From JABWBH01 sp964526695 (GTDB lineage: Bacteria > Planctomycetota > Phycisphaerae > UBA1845), in the NCBI GenBank assembly GCA_964526695.1, contig CAZGJA010000080.1, positions 1 to 64,000 of the forward strand: DNA of 64,000 nt, read 5' to 3'. Position numbers and translations under genes: made by a program. The notes under the pieces are model-generated. The model was given only the letters and a program-made list of their open reading frames with translations. It was not told the DNA's origin and did no database searches. Numbering within the stretch: position 1 is the stretch's first letter; each line of letters begins with the position of its first letter. Below, piece by piece: positions 1 to 8,765 of this stretch.

Positions 1-279
1 ATGCGTCGCACGCACCTGAAGGGTCACAACAACATATTAAAACGGCTGCTGATCCACGTGGCGGGCTTCAACTTAAGTTTAATTCTTCGCACAATGCTCG
101 GCTTCGGGACGGCGAGAGGCCTGCAAAACGCGGCAGGGCGCGCTTTGCGCGCCTTCGCCGGGCATATGACCTATGCCCTGTGGGCGCTGTGGCAGGTTTT
201 GAAGGGCTTATGGGAATCGCGGCGCCGGAGAAGGACTCCGGTGGCGCCGATCTCCCCCCTGGCGCGCTGCGCCGCATGA
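1..279 (+). CDS. Transposase, C-terminal fragment (5' end outside window)
   Basis: The 92 visible residues resemble the C-terminal end of DDE transposases common in planctomycetes: an arginine/lysine-rich stretch (RGxxNILKR-type) followed by LLIHVAGFNLSLILRTMLG and GTARGLQ. This part normally follows the last catalytic acidic residue, so no catalytic residue is visible. The ATG at position 1 is probably an internal methionine and the gene should extend left of the window. The last 25 residues (WESRRRRRTPVAP onward) are an ordinary basic tail. The reading frame is intact to the TGA, so the element may be functional. The family is not decided; IS1182-like DDE is my best guess. Confidence 0.6.
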   Translation: MRRTHLKGHNNILKRLLIHVAGFNLSLILRTMLGFGTARGLQNAAGRALRAFAGHMTYALWALWQVLKGLWESRRRRRTPVAPISPLARCAA

Positions 280-322
280 AGTTCGCGAGCGCACGAAAAT
301 GGGGTTCTACCACGGGCTGTTA
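1..322 (+). mobile_element. Right end of an insertion sequence, cut by the window edge
   Basis: The window opens inside an insertion sequence whose transposase ends at 279. The host reading frame on the opposite strand (the FG-GAP protein) becomes homologous to its paralogues only from about position 323 onward, so I place the right end of the element near 322. The terminal bases, read inward on the minus strand, start AACAGCCCGTGG. The left end, the target duplication and the family cannot be determined because they lie outside the window. Confidence 0.5.
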
Positions 323-1464
323 AGACCGGTGATCTGCTCGCACTCCACGTGAAGCGGACATAGCTCGAAAACGTACCCGCCATCACCCACGGCAAAAGTG
401 TTGCCTGATAGAGCCACGGAGTCTCCAAAGTAGTCCCCGCGACGGATTCTCTCCGATTGCGTCCAGCCTTCGTCACCGCGGGAATAGACGTAGGCATACG
501 ACGGCGTATCACGGTAGGCGGCGCCGACGATGATGTCGTTCTTGCCCAACGACAAGGCGTTGCCGAATCCTTTAACGTCTCGACCGTCGTGATGCACCAA
601 TTCCGCCTCTTGGAACCAGCCATTTCCCTGCTTCTTCAGGAGGATGGCGCTGTTGGGGTAAATGCCAACATTATGCGTTCCGCCTGACAATAGCCGCTTT
701 CCGCGAGCCGAAAACGCCGCTGCCAGGTGATGGCCCAGCACGTTTTTCAAAACCCATACGCCGTTTTCCTGCTCATAAACATGGATGACTCGGCCGTCTG
801 CGTCGATGCTCGTGTCCGCAACCGCAATCCAGGTTCGGGAGACGGCCACCGTGGCGCCGAAACGATTGTTGAAGTAGTTCACGGGAGGTCTCAGAGTCTG
901 CTCGAGATTCCATTGTGCGCCGTCGTAGCGGAAGATCAGCGCTTCCTTGACGTCTCCCGAATACCCCACACCGGCCACAAGCACGTCGTGCTTCGCAGCC
1001 ACCGTCGAACCGAATAACCCGCCGCCGGTGGCCCGGGTTGAAGTCAGTTTTGCCTCCTCGATCCAAACCCCGTCCTCGTGCCGGAAAACGTACACCGCGC
1101 CCGCGTTGTAGATTCCATCGAAATCGGCGTGGGGAACGCCGACAAAAATGCGCTCTCCCTCCACGACGACGACCTCCCCAAAACTCTGGAGCCCACTCCC
1201 GTCGGAGGCCGTCAAGCGCGATTCCCCAACCCAGTTTCGTCCATTATCGCGGTACACGACGACCGCGCCTGACCCCTCCCCCAGGTCGTCCGCATAGGGC
1301 AAGCCTACCGCGAGGACAGACTTGTCCAGCCCGACCACGTCATAGGTCCTATGCCCCAACACTTCGCGCTCCGCCGCAGGCGGGCACTGCGCGGACAACC
1401 GATCCGCGAAACCCAAGGTCAGGAGTCCAACCCAGACCCATCGGAAGCCCAGTCGAATGCTCAT
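307..1464 (-). CDS. Secreted FG-GAP-repeat protein, C-terminus truncated by IS
   Basis: A 385-residue exported protein. The ATG at 1464 is preceded by AGGAG at good spacing and opens a signal peptide (MSIRLGFRW, hydrophobic core, cut near LSAQ). The rest is a string of about six imperfect repeats of FG-GAP/integrin beta-propeller type, with motifs such as VGLPYADDLGEGSGAVVVY, VGVPHADFDG and GAVYVFR. It should be a beta-propeller outside the cytoplasmic membrane; ligand unknown. The end is odd: after VECEQITGL, which matches the start of the C-terminal domain in the NHL protein at 12810-13940 (VDCDRIAGLKLKC), the frame runs into the insertion sequence and stops after four foreign residues (NSPW). 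The protein has therefore lost its last roughly 60-70 residues. Confidence 0.75.
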   Translation of the reverse strand: MSIRLGFRWVWVGLLTLGFADRLSAQCPPAAEREVLGHRTYDVVGLDKSVLAVGLPYADDLGEGSGAVVVYRDNGRNWVGESRLTASDGSGLQSFGEVVVVEGERIFVGVPHADFDGIYNAGAVYVFRHEDGVWIEEAKLTSTRATGGGLFGSTVAAKHDVLVAGVGYSGDVKEALIFRYDGAQWNLEQTLRPPVNYFNNRFGATVAVSRTWIAVADTSIDADGRVIHVYEQENGVWVLKNVLGHHLAAAFSARGKRLLSGGTHNVGIYPNSAILLKKQGNGWFQEAELVHHDGRDVKGFGNALSLGKNDIIVGAAYRDTPSYAYVYSRGDEGWTQSERIRRGDYFGDSVALSGNTFAVGDGGYVFELCPLHVECEQITGLNSPW

Positions 1465-1550
1465 GATCCAATCTCCTGCACTCCAAATCCAAGTCTTCCA
1501 CCCCAGTGGGAGGGCGTTCGTCGCGGTCGAAACCCGGTGTCCGGCGCTTG

Positions 1551-3623
1551 TCACGGACAAGTATACCCCTTCTCGCCCGTCGCCCCGCAGCCCCAGGTAG
1601 CCGTGGCCGTGCCGGCGTCGCCCGCCGGGCGGTTGTTGAACTTGGCTTTGCCCTGGCCGCGCGCGTTGATCGTCCCGGATCTCGTCGAACCACCCGTCAA
1701 GGTTACGTTGAACGTATCGCCTTCGACGCCGTCCATGAGGATGACTTTGAGTTGGTTGAGGCCGTTGCCCTCCTTGCAGGAGGCTTTGTTGATCTGCTCC
1801 CGGCCCGAGCACGCGGCCGCAAACTCCCAGATCTCATCGCTCAGCCCAAGACTATCTCTGCCTCCGAAGAGCAGGAGACGCCCTCGATCGCTGTCGTACG
1901 TCATGGCGTGTCCGGAGCGCGGGGTTGGCCCCGGTGTGGACACCTGCGTCCAGGCGCTGCCATCCCAGGACCATGTGTCGCTCATCGCTTGTTGATGACC
2001 GCCCTCGCCCCCGAACAGGATGACGCGGCCCAGTCCGCCGTCGTATGCCATCGCGTGGTCACGCCGGCGGCTTGGTCCGGTCGTGGCGAGCAGGGTCCAG
2101 GCCACGCCATCCCACTCCCACGTGTCGCCGTACAGGTTGACGTCGCCGCAACGATTATCGAGGCCGCCTCCGAAAAGCACGGTTCGCCGACGAAGGCTGT
2201 CGTAGGCCATGGCGTGCCCGGCGCGAGCAGCCGGCCCTTCCGTCGCCACGGAAGCCCAAGCCGTGCCATCCCACTCCCAAGTATCGCCTTCATACCTGCA
2301 GTTGTCGCCGAAGCGACCACTGAACATCACCACGCGATCCCGGTAGCCGTCGTAGGCCATCGCGTGGCCCCACCGATGGGTCGGTCCTTCACCCGTGGCA
2401 TAATCCCAGTTCGTGCCGTTCCACAACCACGTGTCTTGGTAAATCCGACCGCCCCGTCCCCCGAACAGCACGACCTGCTCGCGCGCCCGGTCGTAGGCCA
2501 ACGCAAGCCCAAATCGCGGCCCCGGCCCGCCGAAGCGATACTCCCATTGATCCCCGTTCCACAGCCATGTCCCGACGGCGAGGTCGTCGTCCTGCTCTCC
2601 AATGCTTCCCCCCTGCAATAGAAACTGATCGCGGGCGCGGTCATAAACCAGCGCGTGCCCGCTGCGCGGTTCAGGCCCAGGCACCTGCGACCATGCGCTT
2701 CCGTCCCATTCCCAGGTTTCTCCAATGGGTTTGCCGTTGTTCTTTCCACCGAACAGCACCGTGCGTCCGCGGACGTTGTCATACGCCATGGCAAGGGCTT
2801 TGCGATAACTTGGCCCCGTGTCCGCTCTGCGTTCCCAGCTCTGGCCGTCCCACTCCCATGTGTCTTTTACTGTGTGGCTCCTGACCTGCCCGCCGAACAG
2901 GACGACGCGCGCCCGGGCAGAGTCGTAGGCCATCCCGTGATGTGATCGCGGCCCCGGATCGCCTGCGGACCGCAACTCCCATGCGTTTCCGTCCCAGGTC
3001 CAAGTTTCCCAGCTATCGAGGCCTTCAATCGAGCCGCCCATGAGCACGACGGTTTTATGCGCGACGTCATACGCCATCGCAGGAGCGACCCGCGCACTTG
3101 GGCCCGTCGTGGCCCGAAGCTCCCACGCGGCGCCGTCCCACTCCCACGTCTCTCCATTGCGCTCGCCGTCACTGCCTCCGAACAGCACCGTTCGGCCCCG
3201 GTAGCTGTCGTAGGCCATCGCGTGTTGATGACGCGGACTGGGGCCGGTCGTGGCCTTGCGTTCCCAGGACACGCCATCCCACTCCCACGTGTCGCCGAGC
3301 CATGCGCCGTTGGACCCCCCAAAAAGCACCACGCGCTGCCGGGCGCTGTCGTAGGCCATGGCGTGCTCCTCGCGCGCTCCCAACGCCCCCGGCGCATGCA
3401 CGACCCAGTGCGTTCCATCCCACTCCCACGTGTCGGCTTTGCGAGACCCATCGTTCCCGCCAAACAGGACCGCGCGCTGCCGAGCGGCATCGAACGCCAT
3501 CGCGTGATTCGAGCGGGCCCGAGGAAACGGAGTGATGTTTCGCCACTGGGGGTTGTCCGCCAACGCGTGAGCGGATGCGAAAACGAGGACCCATGCAATC
3601 AGACTGGAACGGCGCACTGACAT
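1551..3623 (-). CDS. Secreted Kelch-repeat protein with shared C-terminal domain
   Basis: A 690-residue secreted protein. The start at 3623 has a strong AGGGGAGG site six bases upstream; a signal peptide follows (LIAWVLVFASAHALA). The body is twelve repeats of about 48 residues with the pattern R..HAMAYDS.R.R.VLFGG....DTWEWDG..W......GP, typical of Kelch/galactose-oxidase-like beta-propellers. Twelve repeats suggest two six- or seven-bladed propellers. The last 85 residues form a separate domain (CSGREQINKASC..., GKAKFNN, GDAGTATATWGC) shared with several other secreted proteins in this window. A close paralogue lies at 25488-27629. Repeats are conserved enough at DNA level to recombine. Substrate and role are unknown; surface or periplasmic binding is the likely job. 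Confidence 0.85.
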   Translation of the reverse strand: MSVRRSSLIAWVLVFASAHALADNPQWRNITPFPRARSNHAMAFDAARQRAVLFGGNDGSRKADTWEWDGTHWVVHAPGALGAREEHAMAYDSARQRVVLFGGSNGAWLGDTWEWDGVSWERKATTGPSPRHQHAMAYDSYRGRTVLFGGSDGERNGETWEWDGAAWELRATTGPSARVAPAMAYDVAHKTVVLMGGSIEGLDSWETWTWDGNAWELRSAGDPGPRSHHGMAYDSARARVVLFGGQVRSHTVKDTWEWDGQSWERRADTGPSYRKALAMAYDNVRGRTVLFGGKNNGKPIGETWEWDGSAWSQVPGPEPRSGHALVYDRARDQFLLQGGSIGEQDDDLAVGTWLWNGDQWEYRFGGPGPRFGLALAYDRAREQVVLFGGRGGRIYQDTWLWNGTNWDYATGEGPTHRWGHAMAYDGYRDRVVMFSGRFGDNCRYEGDTWEWDGTAWASVATEGPAARAGHAMAYDSLRRRTVLFGGGLDNRCGDVNLYGDTWEWDGVAWTLLATTGPSRRRDHAMAYDGGLGRVILFGGEGGHQQAMSDTWSWDGSAWTQVSTPGPTPRSGHAMTYDSDRGRLLLFGGRDSLGLSDEIWEFAAACSGREQINKASCKEGNGLNQLKVILMDGVEGDTFNVTLTGGSTRSGTINARGQGKAKFNNRPAGDAGTATATWGCGATGEKGYTCP

Positions 3624-3896
3624 GTTCGGCCTCCCCTTCAAGAGAAAAACCTGCTCGAGCTTCCTCGTCGGCATTTGCGATAGCCTGCGGCGCGGTGGTG
3701 TGCGTTGTCCTGAGAGCATGCCGAATTCGCTCGCGCGACGGCACGAGTGTCCGCACCGCGATGCCAAGTCGAAAGTCGGCGCGTGACGCTCCCGGGAACC
3801 GGCAGCGATCCGCCGCGGGGCCCGATCGCGAGATCATTCTACTTCACGGAGCGATCGCCGATCAAGAGATTTTCCATAAGGGACTCCGCTATCCCG
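3624..3896. other. Intergenic region upstream of the Kelch gene
   Basis: The stretch carries the leader of the Kelch gene on the minus strand, with its ribosome binding site at about 3630-3637. I see no convincing gene, promoter pair or repeat in the remainder before the decayed gene tail that starts at 3897. Confidence 0.4.
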
Positions 3897-4069
3897 CTAC
3901 GGGCACGAGTAACCTCTCTGGTCCTCAGCCCCGCAGCCCCACTCCGCCGTGGCCGTGCCCGCGTCGCCCGGCGGGCGGTTGTTGAACTTGGCTTTGCCTT
4001 TGCCGCGCGAGTTGATTGCGCCGGATTCTCGCCTTGTTCGAGGGCAGAACACGATCGGCAGACGCAGCC
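3897..4069 (-). pseudogene. Decayed tail of a third secreted-protein gene
   Basis: Read on the minus strand, about 4030 to 3897 encode ESGAINSRGKGKAKF, then NNRPPGDAGTATAEWGCG and end in YSCP and TAG. This is nearly identical to the end of the Kelch protein next door (SGTINARGQGKAKF...). Upstream the frame becomes unrelated and meets a TAG near 4070, so no start or propeller remains. It is the 3' remnant of a former paralogue, left by deletion or by partial duplication of the neighbouring gene's end. Confidence 0.75.
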
Positions 4070-4169
4070 ACTAGACCATGAGGCGGCCTGGGTTTGACAC
4101 GTGGCTTCGGCACCGATACAGAATGTGCGGTTTGCCCATCGGCAGGCCCGGATGATAAGGAATCGCGGG

Positions 4170-4769
4170 ATGCTCATGACGAGTACCGATCGCGGGCGCG
4201 AACGAGGCAGGAGCCGAGCGCGAATCGAGCGGGCCTTCCTGGGGTTCGCACTTGCAACGTTGGTGTCCGCCGGTTGCACCGCGCCCCCCAAGGCCGCCAG
4301 CGCCACGGCGACCGATCAGATGCTCACCCTCCTGATGCCCACGCGCATCGAGGTGGTCAAGCCCTCCACGCGCGTCCGCAGCCTCACCGGCTCCGGCAAG
4401 CCCGAGGTGCTCGAGCTTCTCGTGCGGGGGTACACACTGCTGGAAAACCCGGGAGCGCTGCTCGTCGGGGAGGTGCGCGTGGAGCTGTTCGGATACCAGC
4501 CGGCCAGCGCGAACAACAAGGGTCCGCGGATCACCGTCTGGGAAGTGCCGCTGGACACGGAGGAGCAGCAGCTTCGCTTCTGGAACCCCGTGATTCAGAT
4601 GTACGAGTTTCAGCTTGGCATCGAGGCCGGCGCGATTCCGCCCGCGGAGAAGTACGTGCTGGCGGTCACGTACAACACGCCGCTGGGCCAGCACCTGACT
4701 GATGAGATCATTTTCGATCTGCACAGCAGCGCAGGCGGGGTGACGTTGACACAACCCAAAGGTCGATAG
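4170..4769 (+). CDS. Predicted lipoprotein of unknown function
   Basis: About 199 residues. ATG codons occur at 4101, 4152, 4170 and 4176; I choose 4170 because AAGGA sits eight bases upstream and the signal peptide then has normal proportions. The N-terminus is arginine-rich, followed by a hydrophobic stretch and a lipobox LVSAGC, so the mature protein should be anchored by a lipidated cysteine. The mature part is a compact beta-rich sequence with no family I recognise (RIEVVKPSTRVRSLTG, EVRVELFGYQ, LGIEAGAIPPAEKYVLAVTY). It lies 78 bases upstream of another lipoprotein gene on the same strand and may be cotranscribed with it. Confidence 0.75.
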   Translation: MLMTSTDRGRERGRSRARIERAFLGFALATLVSAGCTAPPKAASATATDQMLTLLMPTRIEVVKPSTRVRSLTGSGKPEVLELLVRGYTLLENPGALLVGEVRVELFGYQPASANNKGPRITVWEVPLDTEEQQLRFWNPVIQMYEFQLGIEAGAIPPAEKYVLAVTYNTPLGQHLTDEIIFDLHSSAGGVTLTQPKGR

Positions 4770-4847
4770 TGAATGGAAGGTCGGCGGGGTTCCTTTCTAA
4801 CCTCCGCCCGCTTCGGCGTTTCTTTGTAGTTGTAGGGAGAACAAGAC

Positions 4848-5201
4848 ATGCTGCGGAAATACTCAGCTCGGATCATGGGCGGTCTGGCGGTCGTAACCTT
4901 CTTTTTTGTGGCCGGTTGCGACAACCTCACGATCGAGCGGTTCAACACCATTCAGAACGGCGACTCGCACGCGGCGGTCGAGGCCACCATCGGTGTTCCG
5001 AACGACAAGGTCATGGACTACTGGCGCTGGTATCGCGGCGACCGCCAGCTCGAGGTGTTCGTTCACTTCGACAAGGAAGGGAAGGTCGCGTCGAAGTCCT
5101 GGGTGGGCGAAGGTCGGACCTACGTCGAAGACCTGCCCGGTGCGGAAAGCGATGGGGACGTTCACAAGAGCACGCGCATCCAGAGCATCAACAAGCCGTA
5201 A
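4848..5201 (+). CDS. Small lipoprotein, BamE/SmpA-like fold
   Basis: 117 residues, preceded by AGGGAGA at suitable spacing. Signal peptide with lipobox VAGCD. The mature part begins FNTIQNGDSHAAVEATIGVP, which is the pattern of BamE/SmpA/OmlA-type proteins (short helix, G-x-S/T, then a helix ending in LG-x-P), followed by the two-strand part WYRGDRQLEVFVHFDKEGKVASKSW. BamE proteins help fold outer-membrane proteins, but many small lipoproteins with this fold have other roles, so only the fold is proposed. A hairpin terminator follows 80 bases downstream. Confidence 0.75.
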   Translation: MLRKYSARIMGGLAVVTFFFVAGCDNLTIERFNTIQNGDSHAAVEATIGVPNDKVMDYWRWYRGDRQLEVFVHFDKEGKVASKSWVGEGRTYVEDLPGAESDGDVHKSTRIQSINKP

Positions 5202-5282
5202 CCCGCTGTGCATGAAGAGGTTCTGCCGCGCCCCGCTGGCGGGAGCCGCGGCAGGGCCGCTGATAATCTGGCGAACCCCGAC

Positions 5283-5312
5283 GGGGCCGGGCTTGATTTT
5301 GCCCGGCCTTTT
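5283..5312 (+). terminator. Rho-independent terminator
   Basis: GGCCGGGC, an eight-base loop (TTGATTTT) and GCCCGGCC followed by TTTT. An eight-pair GC stem with a T-run, 80 bases after the BamE-like lipoprotein gene; it should end that transcript before fusA. Confidence 0.75.
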
Positions 5313-5369
5313 GCTATATTTGTGCAACTGCGCCATGAAGGGAGCCGATCCGAACAGGATCGTGCATGG

Positions 5370-5400
5370 TTGACAGCTCCTTAACTCGTTATCCTTTAGA
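5370..5400 (+). promoter_or_regulatory. Possible promoter of the EF-G gene
   Basis: A consensus TTGACA at 5370-5375 is followed by TATCCT at 5390 (spacer 14) and TTTAGA at 5395 (spacer 19). Neither spacing is ideal. It would give a leader of about 140 bases before the EF-G start. The region 5401-5546 holds no gene; it contains a GGGGAGG about 25 bases before the start codon, too far to be a normal ribosome binding site. Confidence 0.35.
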
Positions 5401-5546
5401 ACCTTAACGAGCGGAAGCCAGCATCGGCGAACGGGGCGGTTGGGGCCGCCTTCGTCGGTTCGGCTGCAGGTGCAGACTTAGGGCACGGACGTCAGGGGAT
5501 TCGAGCATCAGGTTTTGGGGAGGCCCGCGACAGGGCCGCGACGATC

Positions 5547-7640
5547 ATGGAAGAGCTATCAAACATTCGCAACATAGGCATTTCAGCGCACATCGACTCC
5601 GGCAAGACCACCTTGTCCGAGCGCGTCCTGTTCTACGCCGGGCGCATCCACAAGATGCACGAGGTCAAGGGCAAGGACGGGCTGGGCGCCACCATGGACT
5701 TCATGGAGCTGGAGCGCGAGCGCGGGATCACCATCACCTCCGCGGCCACGACCGTCCACTGGAAGGGCTGCGACATCAACCTGATCGACACGCCCGGTCA
5801 CGTGGACTTCACGATCGAGGTGGAGCGTTCACTGCGCGTGCTGGACGGGGCGGTGCTGGTGCTGTGCGCCGTGGGCGGCGTGCAGTCGCAGACGCTGACC
5901 GTTGATCGCCAGATGAAACGCTACCGCGTGCCGCGCATCGCGTTCATTAACAAGATGGACCGCACCGGCGCGGACCCCAGCCGCGTCATCAGCGAGCTGG
6001 AGGCCAAGCTCGGCATCGTCGCCCTGCCGCTGCAACTGCCGATCGGCGAGGGCGAGTCCTTCGAGGGCGTGATCGACCTCATCACCATGAAAGCCATCTA
6101 CAACGAGGGCAAGATGGGCGAGACTCTGCGGGAGTCGGAGATTCCGGCGGCCCTGCAGGAAGAGGCCGTCCGCGCCCGCGCCGGTCTGCTCGACGTGCTG
6201 AGCCTCTACGACGACACGCTGATGGAGATCATGCTCGAGCACGAGAAGGCCACCCCGGAGCAGATCATCCCGGCCATCCGCCGCGCCACGATCGCCCGCG
6301 AGATCACGCCGGTGATGCTCGGCACCGCGTACAAGAACAAGGGCGTGCAGATGCTGCTGGACGCGGTGATCGGCTATCTGCCCTCGCCGCTGGATCGCAT
6401 GGCGTATGCCTGCGACAACACCAACGAAGGCGCCGAAGTCGCGGTGACGGCCGACCCGTCCGCGCCGCTGGTGGCGATGGCGTTCAAGATCGTGGACGAG
6501 CCGTTTGGACAGGTGACGTACACGCGCGTGTATCAGGGCGAATTGAAGAAGGGGCAGGTCTATCTGGTCCCGCGCACGGGCAAGACCCAGCGCGTGGGGC
6601 GCGTGTTCCGCATTCACGCGGACAAGCGCGAGGACGTTCCCTCCGCCCGCGCGGGCGACATCGTCGCGGTCATGGGCGTGGACCTCGTCTCCGGCGACAC
6701 GCTGTGTCACCCGGACGTGAATCTGTCGCTGGAAAGCCTGCACATCATGGAGCCGGTGATCTCGATGGCCATCGAGCCGGAGCGCACCCAGGACCGCGAC
6801 GCGATCTCCGCGGCGCTCAACCGCTTCATGAAGGAAGACCCGACGTTCCACGCGCGCTTCGACGAGGACGCCGGGCAGACCATCATCTCCGGCATGGGCG
6901 AGCTGCACCTCGACGTGTATGTCGAGCGCATGCGCCGCGAGTACAAGGCCGGCGTCGTCGTGGGCAAGCCCAACGTCAGCTACCGCGAGTATCCGACGAA
7001 AGAGGTCGAGTACAACTACCGGCACAAGCGTCAGACGGGCGGCACTGGGCAGTATGCGCACGTCATCGGCCGCCTCGTTCCGCTTCCGGCGGATGCCGAG
7101 GAGGACTACGAGTTCGAGAACGCGGTGACCGGCGGGCGCATTCCGACGGAGTACATTCCGTCGGTGGACAAGGGCTTCCAGATGGCCCGCGCGAAGGGTC
7201 CGCTGGCGGGCTACGAGGTCGTCGGCGTCAAGATGATCCTGGAGGACGGCACGTATCACGCGGTGGACTCGTCGGACCTTGCGTTTCAGGTCTGCGGGCG
7301 CGACGCGTTCAAGGACGCCATTCGCCGGGCCAACCCCGTCATTCTCGAGCCGATCATGAAGGTCGAGGTCGAAGTGCCGACGAACTTCCAGGGTCCGGTC
7401 ACCGGCAACATCGCGCAGCGCCGCGGGCTGATCACCAACTCGGAAGCGAAAGGCGCGTCAACGATCATCGAGGCCGAGGTGCCGCTGGCCAACATGTTCG
7501 GCTACTCCACGGACCTCCGCTCCATGACGCAGGGACAGGCCTCGTTCTCGATGGAGTTCCACTCCTACCGCAAGGTTCCCGCCGCGGTGCAGGCGGAAAT
7601 CGTCGAGGCCGCCCAGAAGGCCAAGCAGGCGGCGAAGTAG
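5547..7640 (+). CDS. fusA: Translation elongation factor G (spd/mitochondrial EFG1 type)
   Basis: 697 residues, the usual EF-G length. EF-G is the ribosomal translocase that moves tRNA-mRNA after peptide-bond formation using GTP. All GTPase motifs are present: AHIDSGKTT (G1), the switch I stretch ERERGITI, DTPGH (G3) and NKMD (G4). Domain II follows, then domains III-V, with GRIPTEYIPSVDKGFQ in domain IV and the C-terminal motif FGYSTDLRSMTQG. The G1 loop has Ser where classical bacterial EF-G has Ala, and switch I reads HEVKGKDGLGATMD as in mitochondrial EFG1 and the spirochaete/planctomycete spdEFG1 group rather than E. coli FusA. No rpsL/rpsG/tuf neighbours are present, so it is outside the str operon. 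Start as given because homology begins within the first residues. Confidence 0.95.
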   Translation: MEELSNIRNIGISAHIDSGKTTLSERVLFYAGRIHKMHEVKGKDGLGATMDFMELERERGITITSAATTVHWKGCDINLIDTPGHVDFTIEVERSLRVLDGAVLVLCAVGGVQSQTLTVDRQMKRYRVPRIAFINKMDRTGADPSRVISELEAKLGIVALPLQLPIGEGESFEGVIDLITMKAIYNEGKMGETLRESEIPAALQEEAVRARAGLLDVLSLYDDTLMEIMLEHEKATPEQIIPAIRRATIAREITPVMLGTAYKNKGVQMLLDAVIGYLPSPLDRMAYACDNTNEGAEVAVTADPSAPLVAMAFKIVDEPFGQVTYTRVYQGELKKGQVYLVPRTGKTQRVGRVFRIHADKREDVPSARAGDIVAVMGVDLVSGDTLCHPDVNLSLESLHIMEPVISMAIEPERTQDRDAISAALNRFMKEDPTFHARFDEDAGQTIISGMGELHLDVYVERMRREYKAGVVVGKPNVSYREYPTKEVEYNYRHKRQTGGTGQYAHVIGRLVPLPADAEEDYEFENAVTGGRIPTEYIPSVDKGFQMARAKGPLAGYEVVGVKMILEDGTYHAVDSSDLAFQVCGRDAFKDAIRRANPVILEPIMKVEVEVPTNFQGPVTGNIAQRRGLITNSEAKGASTIIEAEVPLANMFGYSTDLRSMTQGQASFSMEFHSYRKVPAAVQAEIVEAAQKAKQAAK

Positions 7641-8045
7641 GGCCTCAGAGGTCTTTGGGACGCAGGGTGACGGGATGGACCGCGCGCCGCCCGCCGGGCT
7701 TCAGCCCGCTTGCGCTGCCCACACGACAAACCCGGCTGACGCCGGCTCCACAGATGCGCCGAGCGATCACCCCACGCGCTCGAGCGGGTGGCAAGCGCAG
7801 GTCGGCTGAAGCCGACCCCCGAACCCGTCGCTGCTCGACCCTTTGTCGGTGCATCCATCGCCGCTCAAGTCCGCCGCAAGAATCGCGCAGCTTCAGGCGC
7901 CTTAGTCGGGGGTGACTTGCCGCGGATCAACCCCCAATCCTCAATCCTCTATCCTCAATCCCCAATCCTCTATCTTCAATCAACACGCGCGCCGACGTTC
8001 GCACAAGGCGGTATCATACGCATGGTGACAAGGGGAGAAGACAAG
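7641..8045. repeat. Intergenic REP hairpins and a T/C-rich short tandem repeat
   Basis: No gene seen. The stretch has three short palindromes of REP type: CCGGGCTTCAGCCCG near 7694, CCGGCTGACGCCGG near 7732 and GTCGGCTGAAGCCGAC near 7801. It also has a degenerate 8-15-base tandem repeat at 7930-7980 built from CAATCCTC and CTATCCTC units. The leader of the next gene occupies the last 20 bases. Confidence 0.6.
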
Positions 8046-8765
8046 ATGGTCGAGGCCGTTCGCGCGTACGCCGAGGAGCTTTGCCCACCGCCGCGCATCG
8101 TCGAGGCGTTGCCCTGCCCGCAATGCGCCTACGATTTGCGAACCCTCAGCGGTGAGTCCGTGCGATGCCCGGAGTGCGGCGAACGCTACGATCCCCGAAA
8201 TCTGCCGCGCCTCAGCGCTGAAATGCGCGCTGAACACGTGCGCCGGTCGGCTCGCACAAGCGTCCTGTTGTTGTGGCTCGCGATACTCGCGGGAATCTTC
8301 GCGGCGCGGAGCGGGATTCTGTGGATCGTGGTCCCCGCAATCGGAATCCTCGTCGTCTCCCTGAGCATCCTGATCGCACTGCATGTTCGTTTCCACCGAC
8401 TGGGGCTGAGGAGCTTGCCTCTCGTTTCCTACGCTCTTTCCTGGCTGCTCCTCGTTCCATCTGCGGTCACCGCGCTGATCATTCTCCTCGGCATGACTCG
8501 CACGTTTTCGGGAAGTCGGTCGGGCTTGGAAATCGGGGAGCTACTCATATCGCTCGCCCTTGCAGCGGGTTTCTTCCTCCTGGCGCGAGCGCTGCACCAC
8601 AGCGCGGAGGTCGACATGGAGAAGCTCTCCGGCAGCGTTTATGACAAGGCGCTGCGTTCGATTCGGGGCTCCCTGTCATCAGAGCCGAAGCCGCCCGACC
8701 TACCCGGTCTCGAACAGGAAGTGCGCGAGCGGCTTCACAAAGGCCATAGACCGGACGATCCATGA
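8046..8765 (+). CDS. Membrane protein with N-terminal zinc ribbon
   Basis: 239 residues. I choose the ATG at 8046 over the one at 8022 because AGGGGAGA sits about seven bases before it. Residues near 20-45 hold two CxxC pairs (CPQCAYDL ... CPECGERY), a zinc-ribbon of the type often found at the start of planctomycete membrane proteins. Four hydrophobic segments follow (VLLLWLAILAGIFAA, LWIVVPAIGILVVSLSILIAL, LVSYALSWLLLVPSAVTALIILL, LLISLALAAGFFLLARAL), then a soluble tail. The product is a four-helix membrane protein with a cytoplasmic zinc ribbon; function unknown. Confidence 0.75.
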   Translation: MVEAVRAYAEELCPPPRIVEALPCPQCAYDLRTLSGESVRCPECGERYDPRNLPRLSAEMRAEHVRRSARTSVLLLWLAILAGIFAARSGILWIVVPAIGILVVSLSILIALHVRFHRLGLRSLPLVSYALSWLLLVPSAVTALIILLGMTRTFSGSRSGLEIGELLISLALAAGFFLLARALHHSAEVDMEKLSGSVYDKALRSIRGSLSSEPKPPDLPGLEQEVRERLHKGHRPDDP

